Of a DNA stretch of 11,015 nucleotides, positions 1 through 7,178 are shown one piece after another. The notes under the pieces are model-generated. The model was not told the DNA's origin and searched no databases. It saw only the letters and a program-made list of their open reading frames with translations. The stretch's first letter is position 1. Each line of letters begins with the position of its first letter. This DNA is from Pseudomonadota bacterium (GTDB lineage Bacteria > Myxococcota_A > Polyangia > Polyangiales > Polyangiaceae). The stretch lies in NCBI GenBank assembly GCA_023402175.1, contig JAEXCN010000242.1, forward strand, positions 1 to 11,015. Reading direction: 5' to 3'. The position numbers and the translations under genes were made by a program.

Positions 1-335
1 GCGGGATCCCTTGCGAGAAGTACGGCCGGACGCTTTGCGACGATGAATGCATCGATTTGCTCAACGACCCTGACTCGTGTGGCGCGTGCGGGTTCATCTG
101 TCCATCGGCCGGCCCGCACCGGACCCGCAGCTGCCAGAAGGGCGTCTGCTCCTACGAGTGCATCGAAGGATTCGCCGACTGCAACGGAGACCCCGTGGAT
201 GGATGCGAGGTAGACCTTCGCGCGCATCCCGAGAACTGCGGCGCCTGCGGCAACAAGTGCGACCTGCAAGCGGGCCAGCCATGCATCGACGGCAAATGCC
301 TGCTCGTCGACTGCAACGATCCGGGGACTCGATGA
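1..335 (+). CDS. Cysteine-rich NCGACG-repeat protein, C-terminal fragment
   Basis: The frame is open from the first bases of the window to the TGA at 333-335, so this is the 3' end of a gene that begins upstream; a TTG at 57 is an internal codon, not a convincing start. The visible ~110 residues are very rich in cysteine. They contain two copies of a motif of the form C-x5-7-DP-x-SCGACG-xxC / HPENCGACG-xxC, followed by GQPCIDGKC and a short tail. Repeats of this type are common in secreted myxobacterial proteins and are often mislabelled by automatic annotation; no enzymatic motif is visible. The even spacing of cysteines suggests a disulfide-stabilised extracellular stalk or repeat domain (inference). 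The stop overlaps the ATG of the next gene by four bases (ATGA), which indicates co-transcription and probably translational coupling. The signal peptide and total length cannot be seen. Confidence 0.8.
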   Translation, partial: GIPCEKYGRTLCDDECIDLLNDPDSCGACGFICPSAGPHRTRSCQKGVCSYECIEGFADCNGDPVDGCEVDLRAHPENCGACGNKCDLQAGQPCIDGKCLLVDCNDPGTR

Positions 336-1549
336 ATCGCAGGCACGCTCTGTTGGTCCTGGCGACTGCGTCCGTCGCCTTCATTCCGCTCGCCTCGAGC
401 AGCTGCGCGGCCACGGAGGATGGACAAGGACCGCCACCGGCGTCGAATCCGCTTCCGGAGGCCAGCACGGATGGAGGCGCGAAGGAAGCCTCAGCCGACC
501 ACGATGCCGGCTGCGATGACGGCGATCCGGGCTGCGTCACCACTCCTCTTTCGTGCGATGAGGTCTCGTGGTGTCCCTCGAGCACCGCCGTCGCGAGCGC
601 CTACGTGTTGACGAAGGTGTGGGGAACGTCGAAGAGCGACGTCTGGGCCGTTGGGTCCGGCGGCACCGTCATCCACTGGAACGGCACGGAATGGGCTCCC
701 TCCCCAATTCCACCGACTCCGGCAAAGGTCAAGAACACCTTCTTCGCCGTGGGTGGGACGGGCCCGAACGATGTCTGGGTCGCAAGCACGACGAGCACGA
801 TCTTCCACAACGACGGCAGCGGCTGGTTGCAAGAGGAGTCGCCCACGCCGAAGGGCTACGACGTTCCCGTCTTCTCGATCTGGAGCAGCGGCCCCGACGA
901 GCTGCGCCTCGGCACGAGTGCCTTCGAATACGTCATCTGGATGCCGAAGGGGGGCGAGCTGCGCGTCAACGGCAATCAGCTCGTGGGCACGTCGACGAAC
1001 AAGGGAAAGCTTATCTGGGAGCCTCAACAAGGAACGGCCAGCGTGCTCGGATTCTCCGGCAACGCTGACGATCTCTGGCTCATCGGAGACAACAGCACCT
1101 TCAAGCCGTGGCAGCGGGCACTCACGATGCACGGTGTTCGCTCGCAGCTCACCAGCGAGCTCGTGTGGTCGGAAGTCGAGAGCAACTCGCTCGCGAAGCT
1201 ACACGCCATCTGGGGAAGTAGCCCGAACGACGTCTGGGCGGTCGGCGATCAAGGGGCATTGCGCCGGATGCGACCGGGCCAGAGCTCGTGGGAAGTCGTT
1301 CCTTCGCCAACCAACGAAGCGCTCTATGCGCTCTGGGGCACGAGCGCGACCGACATCTGGGCGGCGGGCGAGAACGGAACGATCCTCCACTACGACGGAG
1401 CGACGTGGTCCCCGGAGCGCGCGGCGTTTCCTGTCGGCAAGAAGAAGCCGGCGCTGACCGGCATCTGGGGCAGCGGACCGGAGGACGTTTGGATCGTCGG
1501 TGGTGGACTCGCGCTGCACTACACGGGGAAGAAGGGCGGCGCGCCTTGA
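332..1549 (+). CDS. Exported seven-repeat beta-propeller lipoprotein (DVWAVG repeats), first copy
   Basis: The 405-residue product starts at the ATG inside the ATGA overlap with the upstream gene; GGGGA at 323-327 is a weak ribosome binding site. Residues 1-25 look like an export signal ending in a lipobox-like ASSSC (Cys25), although Ser at -3 is not ideal. Residues 26-80 form an Ala/Asp/Gly linker with several cysteines. The remainder contains seven spaced repeats with the core WGTSxxDVWAVGxxGTxxHWNGxxW, beginning near residues 94, 138, 181, 239, 290, 332 and 376. Repeats 3 and 4 are degenerate. Seven such repeats fit one closed seven-bladed propeller. Proteins of this kind are numerous in myxobacteria and have no assigned biochemical activity; surface binding or scaffolding is an inference. 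The next gene encodes a similar protein. Confidence 0.85.
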   Translation: MNRRHALLVLATASVAFIPLASSSCAATEDGQGPPPASNPLPEASTDGGAKEASADHDAGCDDGDPGCVTTPLSCDEVSWCPSSTAVASAYVLTKVWGTSKSDVWAVGSGGTVIHWNGTEWAPSPIPPTPAKVKNTFFAVGGTGPNDVWVASTTSTIFHNDGSGWLQEESPTPKGYDVPVFSIWSSGPDELRLGTSAFEYVIWMPKGGELRVNGNQLVGTSTNKGKLIWEPQQGTASVLGFSGNADDLWLIGDNSTFKPWQRALTMHGVRSQLTSELVWSEVESNSLAKLHAIWGSSPNDVWAVGDQGALRRMRPGQSSWEVVPSPTNEALYALWGTSATDIWAAGENGTILHYDGATWSPERAAFPVGKKKPALTGIWGSGPEDVWIVGGGLALHYTGKKGGAP

Positions 1550-1559
1550 TCTTCCTCAC

Positions 1560-1564
1560 GAGGG
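1560..1564 (+). promoter_or_regulatory. Ribosome binding site favouring TTG 1570
   Basis: GAGGG ends 5 bases before TTG 1570. It supports that codon over TTG 1546, whose nearest purine stretch (GAAGG at 1531-1535) is 10 bases away. The choice changes only the first eight residues ahead of the signal peptide. Confidence 0.5.
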
Positions 1565-1569
1565 CCCCC

Positions 1570-2763
1570 TTGTCGAAGCGACTGATTGCCTTCTCCTTCG
1601 GAGTCGTTGCGCTTGGTGTCTTTGTCGCGTGTGCGGACTCCGACGTGGCGCCTTCTCCTGAGCCAGACGCCTCCAGCAACATCACACCCGGCTCGGACGG
1701 CGGCCTCGACGCGCAGCCCGACAGCGTCGTCGACGCGGCAAACGACGTCGACGCCGGACCGCGCGTCTGTTCGGACGAAAACTTCTGCCACACGACGCCG
1801 CCTCCGAAGCTGACGCTCGCCTCGGTCTGGTCGGATGGCAACGGCATCGCCTGGGCTGGGACGAAAAGCGGAGCGATCCTTCGCTGGAATGGCACCGACT
1901 GGAAGGTGCACGCCACAGGCCTCGGTGAAATCAAGGCCATCTGGGGAGCGAGCCCGACGGAGATCTGGGCCGTCGGCGCGAATGGCATTTTCCAGGGAAG
2001 AGGCTCCTCCTCGGAGACGGTGACGTTCACCCCGAACGATCTGCCTGGCGAGGGTCCTGTAGGGCTCAATGCCGTGTGGGGCAGTGGACCCAACGATGTG
2101 TGGGCCGCCGGGGCCCGGCTCGACGGCGTCGAGCCCTCGGGACGGGTCTTTCATTTCATGGGAGCGACCTCGGGCTCAGGGTCGGCCATGTGGATGCTCG
2201 ATCGGGTCTCGTCCAGCGCACGAGATTTCGCTCACGTATGGGGCTCGGCCGAGAGCGGCGTTTGGGTCGTCGGTACCTGCACGATCGACCAGACCACGAA
2301 GCATTGCATCCTTCGCCGTCCCGTGGGCGCGTTGGCATGGGAGGACGTCGAGCTCCCGCCTCATCCCGACGTGACCGAGGGTAAGGCGTTTCCCGCATTG
2401 GTGTTTGCGGCCGGGATGTCAGGCGCCGACATCTGGCTCAATGCAATCACCGACAAATACCAATTTGCGTTCTACCATGGCACGAGCACGGACGACGGAG
2501 TGTCCTTCGACTGGACCGTCGTGCCGTATTCCAGAGACCCATACGATTCCGAGTACACGGCACTCGCAGTCTCCGGAACCGAGGTGTGGGCCGTAGGCGG
2601 CTACGGACGCCTGCGTTCCTGGGATGGCAAAAAGTTCACGCAAGCGGCGATCGCCGTGAAAAAGAACGTGCCGGTGACGGACTCCTTCTTTGGAGTCTGG
2701 GCTTCGGGCGGCGAGGTCTGGGCGGTCGGCGAAGGCATTGCACTCCACCGTCCGAAGAACTGA
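1570..2763 (+). CDS. Exported seven-repeat beta-propeller lipoprotein, second copy
   Basis: The product is 397 residues if started at TTG 1570. GAGGG at 1560-1564 lies 5 bases upstream, and this start gives a clean signal beginning MSKRLIAF and ending in the lipobox FVAC (Cys21). A second possible start, TTG 1546, overlaps the previous stop (TTGA) and would add eight residues; no ATG or GTG fits. Residues 22-65 are an Asp/Ala/Ser linker of the kind that tethers lipoproteins. The core of the repeats is IWGASPTEIWAVG or VWGSGPNDVWAAG. Seven copies can be placed near residues 83, 121, 166, 221, 276, 329 and 372; the fifth is weak. Layout and repeat type match the preceding gene, so the two are probably tandem duplicates that have diverged strongly. 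Function is not known; a surface-exposed binding propeller is inferred. Confidence 0.83.
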   Translation: MSKRLIAFSFGVVALGVFVACADSDVAPSPEPDASSNITPGSDGGLDAQPDSVVDAANDVDAGPRVCSDENFCHTTPPPKLTLASVWSDGNGIAWAGTKSGAILRWNGTDWKVHATGLGEIKAIWGASPTEIWAVGANGIFQGRGSSSETVTFTPNDLPGEGPVGLNAVWGSGPNDVWAAGARLDGVEPSGRVFHFMGATSGSGSAMWMLDRVSSSARDFAHVWGSAESGVWVVGTCTIDQTTKHCILRRPVGALAWEDVELPPHPDVTEGKAFPALVFAAGMSGADIWLNAITDKYQFAFYHGTSTDDGVSFDWTVVPYSRDPYDSEYTALAVSGTEVWAVGGYGRLRSWDGKKFTQAAIAVKKNVPVTDSFFGVWASGGEVWAVGEGIALHRPKN

Positions 2764-2768
2764 AGCTC

Positions 2769-4238
2769 ATGAAGACGCTTCGCTCCGGTTTTGCTTCTCG
2801 CGCGACGCAGACGCTGGTCCTCGGCATCGCGGCGCTCTCCGCCGCGATCGCGCTCGTCGTGGCGTGTGGTGACGATCCCGATGCGCGACCGCCGTTCGAT
2901 GAGGTCGACGCCGGTGAAGCGCGCGACGGGCAGGCAAACCTCCCTGACGCCGGCGAGCTCTCCGACGTGAGCAGTCCGAAGCCCGATGCGAAGGAGCCGT
3001 ACTCCTCTGCGGATGAAGAAGTCGTCTGCAGCGACGCAGGCCCCTGCGCGAAGGAGCTCGTCGCCGGCCGAAACCATTTCTGTGCGCGCATGGCGGACGG
3101 AACGGTTCGTTGCTGGGGCGATGCTCAATTCGGCCAGCTCGGTCGGCCTCCGCCGAAGGCCGGTTCGGACGACAGCGATGCCGGTGACGCCGGCGCGATC
3201 GCATTGCCGGTCGATGGGCTCACCGGCGTCACGCAGATCAGCTCCGCGGGGGATACCACCTGCGCACGCCTCGAGCAGGGCGGCGTTCGATGCTGGGGTA
3301 GCAACCAGAACGGTGAGCTCGGCGTCACCGTCGATCCGCCCACGTCGGATTGGGAGCGGCATCCGGTGCCGGTCGCACCCGAGGGCGTCGAGAACGTCAC
3401 GCGCGTGGACGTCGGGCACGCCGCCGTCTGCGCCGTGCTCGGATCGGGCAAGCTCGCCTGCTGGGGCAGAAACGCCGCCGGACAGCTCGCGCGGCCGATC
3501 GACGGCAACCCCGTGGGCGGCCCGGGAGAGGCGCCCATCGATCCGCTCGCAGTGAAGGCCGTTCGGGGGAGCCAACACACGATGCTCGGGCTCGCCGAGA
3601 GCGGCGAGCTCTGGGTGTGGGGCGCCATCTCGGGCAATGAGGGGGTGAGCTCGGGCGTGATCGCTGCCCTCAGCCCGAGCGTCGCGCCGCGCAAGATCGA
3701 GTCGCTCTCGAACGTCACGAGCTTCGCCATCTCGATCCATTTCCAGGTCCTCCCGCCGCGACCACGGCCAGGAGAGCCGAGGCCCGAGCCGCCGCCGCCG
3801 CAAGCGCATGCATGCGCGATCATGAATGGCGACGTCTATTGCTGGGGCCGAAGTGACAAGGCTGCTCTCTGCACGGGCCTGCCCGATCCGGAGAAGCTCC
3901 CCCGCATTGCTCCGGTGGACAGCAAGGCGTGGCCACAACGCCTTGCCGTTGGCCACGAGATCACCTGCGTGCGCATGACGGACGGCACGGTCCAATGTTG
4001 CGGGGGCAACGAGAAGGGTCGCCTCGGCATGCCCGCGACAACCACGCACTCGGCGTCGTTCGCGCCGGTGAGCACGCTGGTGGGGCATGCCGTTCAGGTG
4101 GTCACGAGCAACGCGAGCGTCTGCGCGCTGCTCGCGGACGGAACAGTCCAATGCTGGGGCGCCAACTTCTCACGTGAGCTCGGGACGACCGAGCCCGACG
4201 AAGACGCTCACCCCGAACCTCACCCCATCGCTTTCTGA
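2769..4238 (+). CDS. RCC1-repeat (seven-bladed propeller) lipoprotein
   Basis: The 489-residue product starts at ATG 2769, five bases after the preceding stop. Residues 1-33 are a signal peptide ending in the lipobox VVAC (Cys33), followed by a Gly-Asp-Asp and an acidic Asp/Ala linker to about residue 95. Seven RCC1-type repeats follow, with the pattern HxCARMADGTVRCWGxxxxGQLG. Their CWG-equivalents lie near residues 126, 186, 241, 294, 359, 411 and 472, matching the seven blades of the classical RCC1 propeller. The bacterial extracellular RCC1 family has no single known activity; eukaryotic RCC1 is a Ran exchange factor, and nothing suggests that role here. Six blades carry a cysteine pair, blade 4 has lost both, and blade 6 has Cys in place of the Trp of CWG. 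A proline-rich insert at residues 329-354 precedes the strands of blade 5. It lies between the propeller pair and the IgGFc-like gene in one tight run. Confidence 0.9.
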   Translation: MKTLRSGFASRATQTLVLGIAALSAAIALVVACGDDPDARPPFDEVDAGEARDGQANLPDAGELSDVSSPKPDAKEPYSSADEEVVCSDAGPCAKELVAGRNHFCARMADGTVRCWGDAQFGQLGRPPPKAGSDDSDAGDAGAIALPVDGLTGVTQISSAGDTTCARLEQGGVRCWGSNQNGELGVTVDPPTSDWERHPVPVAPEGVENVTRVDVGHAAVCAVLGSGKLACWGRNAAGQLARPIDGNPVGGPGEAPIDPLAVKAVRGSQHTMLGLAESGELWVWGAISGNEGVSSGVIAALSPSVAPRKIESLSNVTSFAISIHFQVLPPRPRPGEPRPEPPPPQAHACAIMNGDVYCWGRSDKAALCTGLPDPEKLPRIAPVDSKAWPQRLAVGHEITCVRMTDGTVQCCGGNEKGRLGMPATTTHSASFAPVSTLVGHAVQVVTSNASVCALLADGTVQCWGANFSRELGTTEPDEDAHPEPHPIAF

Positions 4239-4246
4239 GGCGTGCG

Positions 4247-6061
4247 ATGTTCATCAAGCTCACACGGCGCCACGCGGCTTCGGCCTCGGTGGTCTCCCTG
4301 CTCGCCTTCGTTCTCGCTGCTCCACTGGCATGCGGCTCGAGCCGCGAGCTGCCGCCGGACGAAACGAAGCTGGTCGATCAGGACTCGGGTTCCGTCGACG
4401 CGCCGGCGTGTGGCTTCCGCTGCTCTCGCGATCTGAAGAAGGTCCTCAAGGGGTGCGACGGACAACCGGAGACCGTCGTGGCCGAGTGCTCCGTCGATCA
4501 GGGGTGCGGCGTGGACAAGTGCGTCGATGCCTGCGCTGCAGCCGCGCTGTCGAAGGGTTCCATCGGCTGCGGGTTCTGGACGCTTCCTGCCGACGACCAG
4601 AAGTTCGGGGCCGGCACGTGCTTCGCGGCCATGGTCGCCAACACCTGGGACCGTCCGATCACCATCGCAGCAGAGTGGGGGAGCGATCCACTCGACATCT
4701 CCAACTCGACCTTCACGGCGAGCCGCGCTTCAGGCGAGCCGGTCTACACGAAGCTCGACGGCCCACTTCCTCCCGGCGAGGTCGCGCTCATCTTCCTCGC
4801 GGAGTCGAAGGCGCTCGTGAACGATCCGGAGGCCATTCGCTGTCCAAAGGCAGTCCAGGCTGCGGTCGACGTCGATCCCATCAGGCACGGGACCGCGCGT
4901 ACGAAGGCCTTCCACATCACGACGGACGCGCCCGTCGCCGCGTACTCGATCTTTCCGTACGGCGGAGCCGAAGGCTACTTCCCGAGCGCGACGTTACTCT
5001 TGCCCGAGTCGTCCTGGGACACGACGTACCTCGGCGTGACCGTCGGCAGGGTCGGCGAGCCGACCGACGATGACGGAGATCGACGGACGCTGCAGATCGT
5101 CGCCGCCGCCGACGATACGGACGTCTCGATGCGCCCCACGTTCGACATCGCACGCGGCGACGACGTCGAGCCTGCCGTCGCAGGCGAGGTCACGACGTGG
5201 AAGCTCCATCGCGGCGAGGTCCTCCAGCTCACCCAGCGCGGCCTCGTATCGGGCAGCCCGATCCAGGCGAACAAGCCCGTCGGCCTCTTCGGCGGAGCCC
5301 CGTGTACGGACATCCCGCGAGGCGTCGGCTTCAGCGACCTCTTTCAGCAACAGATCGCTCCCTTCTCGCAATGGGGAACGGAGTACGCTCTCGTCCCGTT
5401 CCAACCTCGCGTCGAGCCCGTCTCCGGACCGCCGCGCGAGCTCGTCGTCTGGAGCTTCGTCGGCGGCGCGGACGATACCGAGCTGACGTGGTCGCCCTCG
5501 AAGCCGGCAGGCGCACCCGACAGGCTCTCGGCAGGCCAGGCCACGACCTTCATGACGGACGTCATCGCGAGCGTGAAGAGCCAGGACAAGAAGCACCCCT
5601 TCCATGCCTCCGTCTTGATGACCGGCTCCACCTTCGGCAGCGGCGCCGGGGGACACACGCTCGGAGACCCCGACTTCGTGAACATGGTCCCGAGCGACCA
5701 GTTCCTCGATCGGTACGTCTTCTTCACCGACTACACGTTTCCCCAGACCTCACTCACGATCGTGCGCCGGAAGAGCCTCGGCGAGTTCAAGCCTGTGAGC
5801 CTCGAGTGCGGCGGCGAGATCGGTGACTGGCAACCGATCGGCGACGGCAGTGAGTACGAGTTCGCCTGGGTCGTCCTCACGAGCGCCTACCTCCCGCAGA
5901 AGTTCCCGAACGGAGAGTGTGGCTACGGCCGCCACGTCGTGCACAGCGACGGCCCGTTCTCGGTGCATGTCTGGGGCACCGCCATCGACGCGAGCTATGG
6001 CTACGCCGGCGGTATGGGCGCCCGCCCCGTCAACGAGGCACCGGCGCCCATCATCCGCTGA
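4247..6061 (+). CDS. IgGFc-binding-like N-terminal domain lipoprotein
   Basis: The 604-residue product starts at ATG 4247, with GAGG at 4237-4240 spaced 6 bases away and a gap of 8 bases after the RCC1 gene. Residues 1-29 form a signal with Arg-Arg near the start and a lipobox-like PLAC (Cys29). A module with nine cysteines (55, 59, 70, 81, 87, 92, 96, 108, 125) is followed by FAAMVANTWDRPITIAAEWG. The large domain then carries family landmarks: AYSIFPYGGAEGYFPSATLL (233-251), LQIVAAADDTDVSM (282-295), LHRGEVLQLTQ (320-330) and SPIQANKPVGLFGG (337-350), ending with GPFSVHVWGTA. These match the IgGFc_binding N-terminal family, named for the mucus protein FCGBP. Bacterial members are widespread in myxobacteria and their ligands are unknown; immunoglobulin binding should not be assumed. 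An adhesin or surface-layer role is an inference from the signal and neighbours. Confidence 0.88.
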   Translation: MFIKLTRRHAASASVVSLLAFVLAAPLACGSSRELPPDETKLVDQDSGSVDAPACGFRCSRDLKKVLKGCDGQPETVVAECSVDQGCGVDKCVDACAAAALSKGSIGCGFWTLPADDQKFGAGTCFAAMVANTWDRPITIAAEWGSDPLDISNSTFTASRASGEPVYTKLDGPLPPGEVALIFLAESKALVNDPEAIRCPKAVQAAVDVDPIRHGTARTKAFHITTDAPVAAYSIFPYGGAEGYFPSATLLLPESSWDTTYLGVTVGRVGEPTDDDGDRRTLQIVAAADDTDVSMRPTFDIARGDDVEPAVAGEVTTWKLHRGEVLQLTQRGLVSGSPIQANKPVGLFGGAPCTDIPRGVGFSDLFQQQIAPFSQWGTEYALVPFQPRVEPVSGPPRELVVWSFVGGADDTELTWSPSKPAGAPDRLSAGQATTFMTDVIASVKSQDKKHPFHASVLMTGSTFGSGAGGHTLGDPDFVNMVPSDQFLDRYVFFTDYTFPQTSLTIVRRKSLGEFKPVSLECGGEIGDWQPIGDGSEYEFAWVVLTSAYLPQKFPNGECGYGRHVVHSDGPFSVHVWGTAIDASYGYAGGMGARPVNEAPAPIIR

Positions 6062-6085
6062 CGACGGTCAGTCGTCCTCGACGAC
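6060..6085. terminator. Alternating hairpin arms between convergent genes
   Basis: The 24-base gap between the IgGFc-like stop and the SIMPL stop is made of GACGAC, a 5-base spacer, GTCGTC, a 3-base spacer and GACGAC. The middle arm can pair with either outer arm, giving two mutually exclusive 6-bp stems. There is no T-tract on either strand, so intrinsic termination is uncertain. Confidence 0.35.
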
Positions 6086-6904
6086 CTACTTCTTCGCGAG
6101 GCGGTACACCACCTCGAGCTGCGCGGAGACCGCGACCTCGCCCGGCGCCACCGGCGTCTCGATGCTTCCCATGTCGGCTGTCTTCGCCATGTACGGCGCC
6201 GGCATCGGACGGACGCCACCGCCCACGCTCTCGCTCACCGAGACGACGTCGCCGAGCGTTCGGCCCTGCGCCTTGGCAAGAGCCTCCGCGTGTGCGCGTG
6301 CATCCTGAGCGGCCTTGTCACGTGCCTCGGCCGCGAGCGGCTCGGGCTTCTCGATCTCGAACGTGACTCCCCAGACCTCGTTGGCTCCTGCGGCGACGGC
6401 GGCGTCGAGGAGATGCCCCGCCTTGTCGAGGTCGCGAATGGTGACGCGCACCGTGTTCGATACCCGGTACTGCCCTGCTGCGCGTGCCGGTGCGGGAGCC
6501 GGCATCGGAACCGCACCGCTTCCGGGCTTTCCTGGCGGCGTCGGGACAGGCGGAGGAAAGTGCGGGGGCTCGATACGCTCGAAGTTGATCGAGAAGTTCG
6601 CGGTCTGGATGTCCTTCTCCGCGATGCCCTCTTTCTTGATTGCGGCAATGAGGTTCGTCATCTGCTGGTTGGCCAGCCGCGACGCCTCCGCCACCGTCGG
6701 GGCGGCTACCGAGATCCCCATGGTGGTCCGGGCGATGTCCGGCTTGCGCGAGACCTCGCCCTTGCCGATCACGATGACGACGTTCGTGTGGGCATCTTCG
6801 ACGGGCGCAGAATGAGCCGCGGAATAGCACCCGGTCGTGAGCGAGCAGGCACCAACGAACGCAGCGACGACGAGCGACTTCGACAGGAGATTCGAACGGA
6901 ACAT
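6086..6904 (-). CDS. SIMPL (DUF541) domain lipoprotein, YggE-like
   Basis: The 272-residue product is convergent with the operon. The ATG at 6904 has AGAGGT (complement of 6913-6918) 8 bases upstream. The signal region contains two lipobox-like cysteines, FVGAC (Cys20) and TTGC (Cys26), so the exact cleavage site is open. From about residue 42 the sequence matches the SIMPL/DUF541 family: VIGKGEVSRKPDIARTTMGI, an Ala-rich helix, IQTANFSINFERIEP, then YRVSNTVRVTIRDLDKAGHLLDAA and GANEVWGVTFEIEKPEPL. The C-terminus has the usual long Ala-rich helix (190-214) followed by VVSVSES. Family members such as E. coli YggE are periplasmic or envelope proteins linked to oxidative stress; their molecular activity is not settled. 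An insert rich in Pro and Gly at residues 113-142 interrupts the domain where family members usually have a short loop. It is probably transcribed alone. Confidence 0.9.
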   Translation of the reverse strand: MFRSNLLSKSLVVAAFVGACSLTTGCYSAAHSAPVEDAHTNVVIVIGKGEVSRKPDIARTTMGISVAAPTVAEASRLANQQMTNLIAAIKKEGIAEKDIQTANFSINFERIEPPHFPPPVPTPPGKPGSGAVPMPAPAPARAAGQYRVSNTVRVTIRDLDKAGHLLDAAVAAGANEVWGVTFEIEKPEPLAAEARDKAAQDARAHAEALAKAQGRTLGDVVSVSESVGGGVRPMPAPYMAKTADMGSIETPVAPGEVAVSAQLEVVYRLAKK

Positions 6905-7154
6905 GAAGGGGGACCTCTAAGGTGAAGGGGGTCGCCAACCAACAACGCGGCGACGGCTCCGTCCTTACAACGTCTCGAGCGCGGAAGGGAATTCGCGTCG
7001 TATTTCGATGACGTCACTACGCTCGAGCTTCACGTGCATGTCACGCTCACCTCCGCCACTTGGTGCGAGAGGCCCCGCGCAACACTTCGAGGCTTCAACG
7101 GGGGCTTCGATTCGCCGATCAGTCGAGGTCGCTCGCGGGATCCGTCAGTGGCTG

Positions 7155-7173
7155 TTCACTCGGAAAGAGTGAA
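7155..7173 (+). promoter_or_regulatory. Inverted repeat abutting the ribosome binding site of the lectin gene
   Basis: TTCACTC (7155-7161), a GGAAA loop and GAGTGAA (7167-7173) make a perfect 7-bp inverted repeat. Its right arm overlaps the first two bases of the AAGGAGG ribosome binding site. It could be an operator or an mRNA hairpin that affects translation; no direct evidence distinguishes these, and a 7-bp dyad can arise by chance in a window this size. Confidence 0.35.
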
Positions 7174-7178
7174 GGAGG
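7172..7178 (+). promoter_or_regulatory. Strong ribosome binding site fixing the start at 7186
   Basis: AAGGAGG, a near-perfect anti-16S complement, lies 7 bases before ATG 7186. It argues against the longer open frame that begins at 7060 and against the in-frame ATG at 7195. Confidence 0.8.

Noticed and set aside
1..335. Tryptophan synthase label for the NCGACG-repeat protein
   Set aside because: Proteins with these repeats can receive such a label automatically, but no barrel-enzyme motif or catalytic residue pattern is visible, only cysteine repeats.
3804..3817. Perfect 14-bp palindrome GCGCATGCATGCGC inside the RCC1 gene
   Set aside because: About one palindrome of this length is expected by chance in a window of this size, and the bases are accounted for as codons of a conserved repeat.
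2601..4151. Long open frame on the minus strand opposite the RCC1 gene (516 codons)
   Set aside because: It is Arg/Ala/His-rich with no recognisable motif, a usual shadow of GC-rich coding DNA, and the plus strand has a clear family match.
7009..7016. Palindrome TGACGTCA in the divergent intergenic region
   Set aside because: Eight-base palindromes occur dozens of times by chance in 11 kb, and no second copy or promoter element lies beside it.
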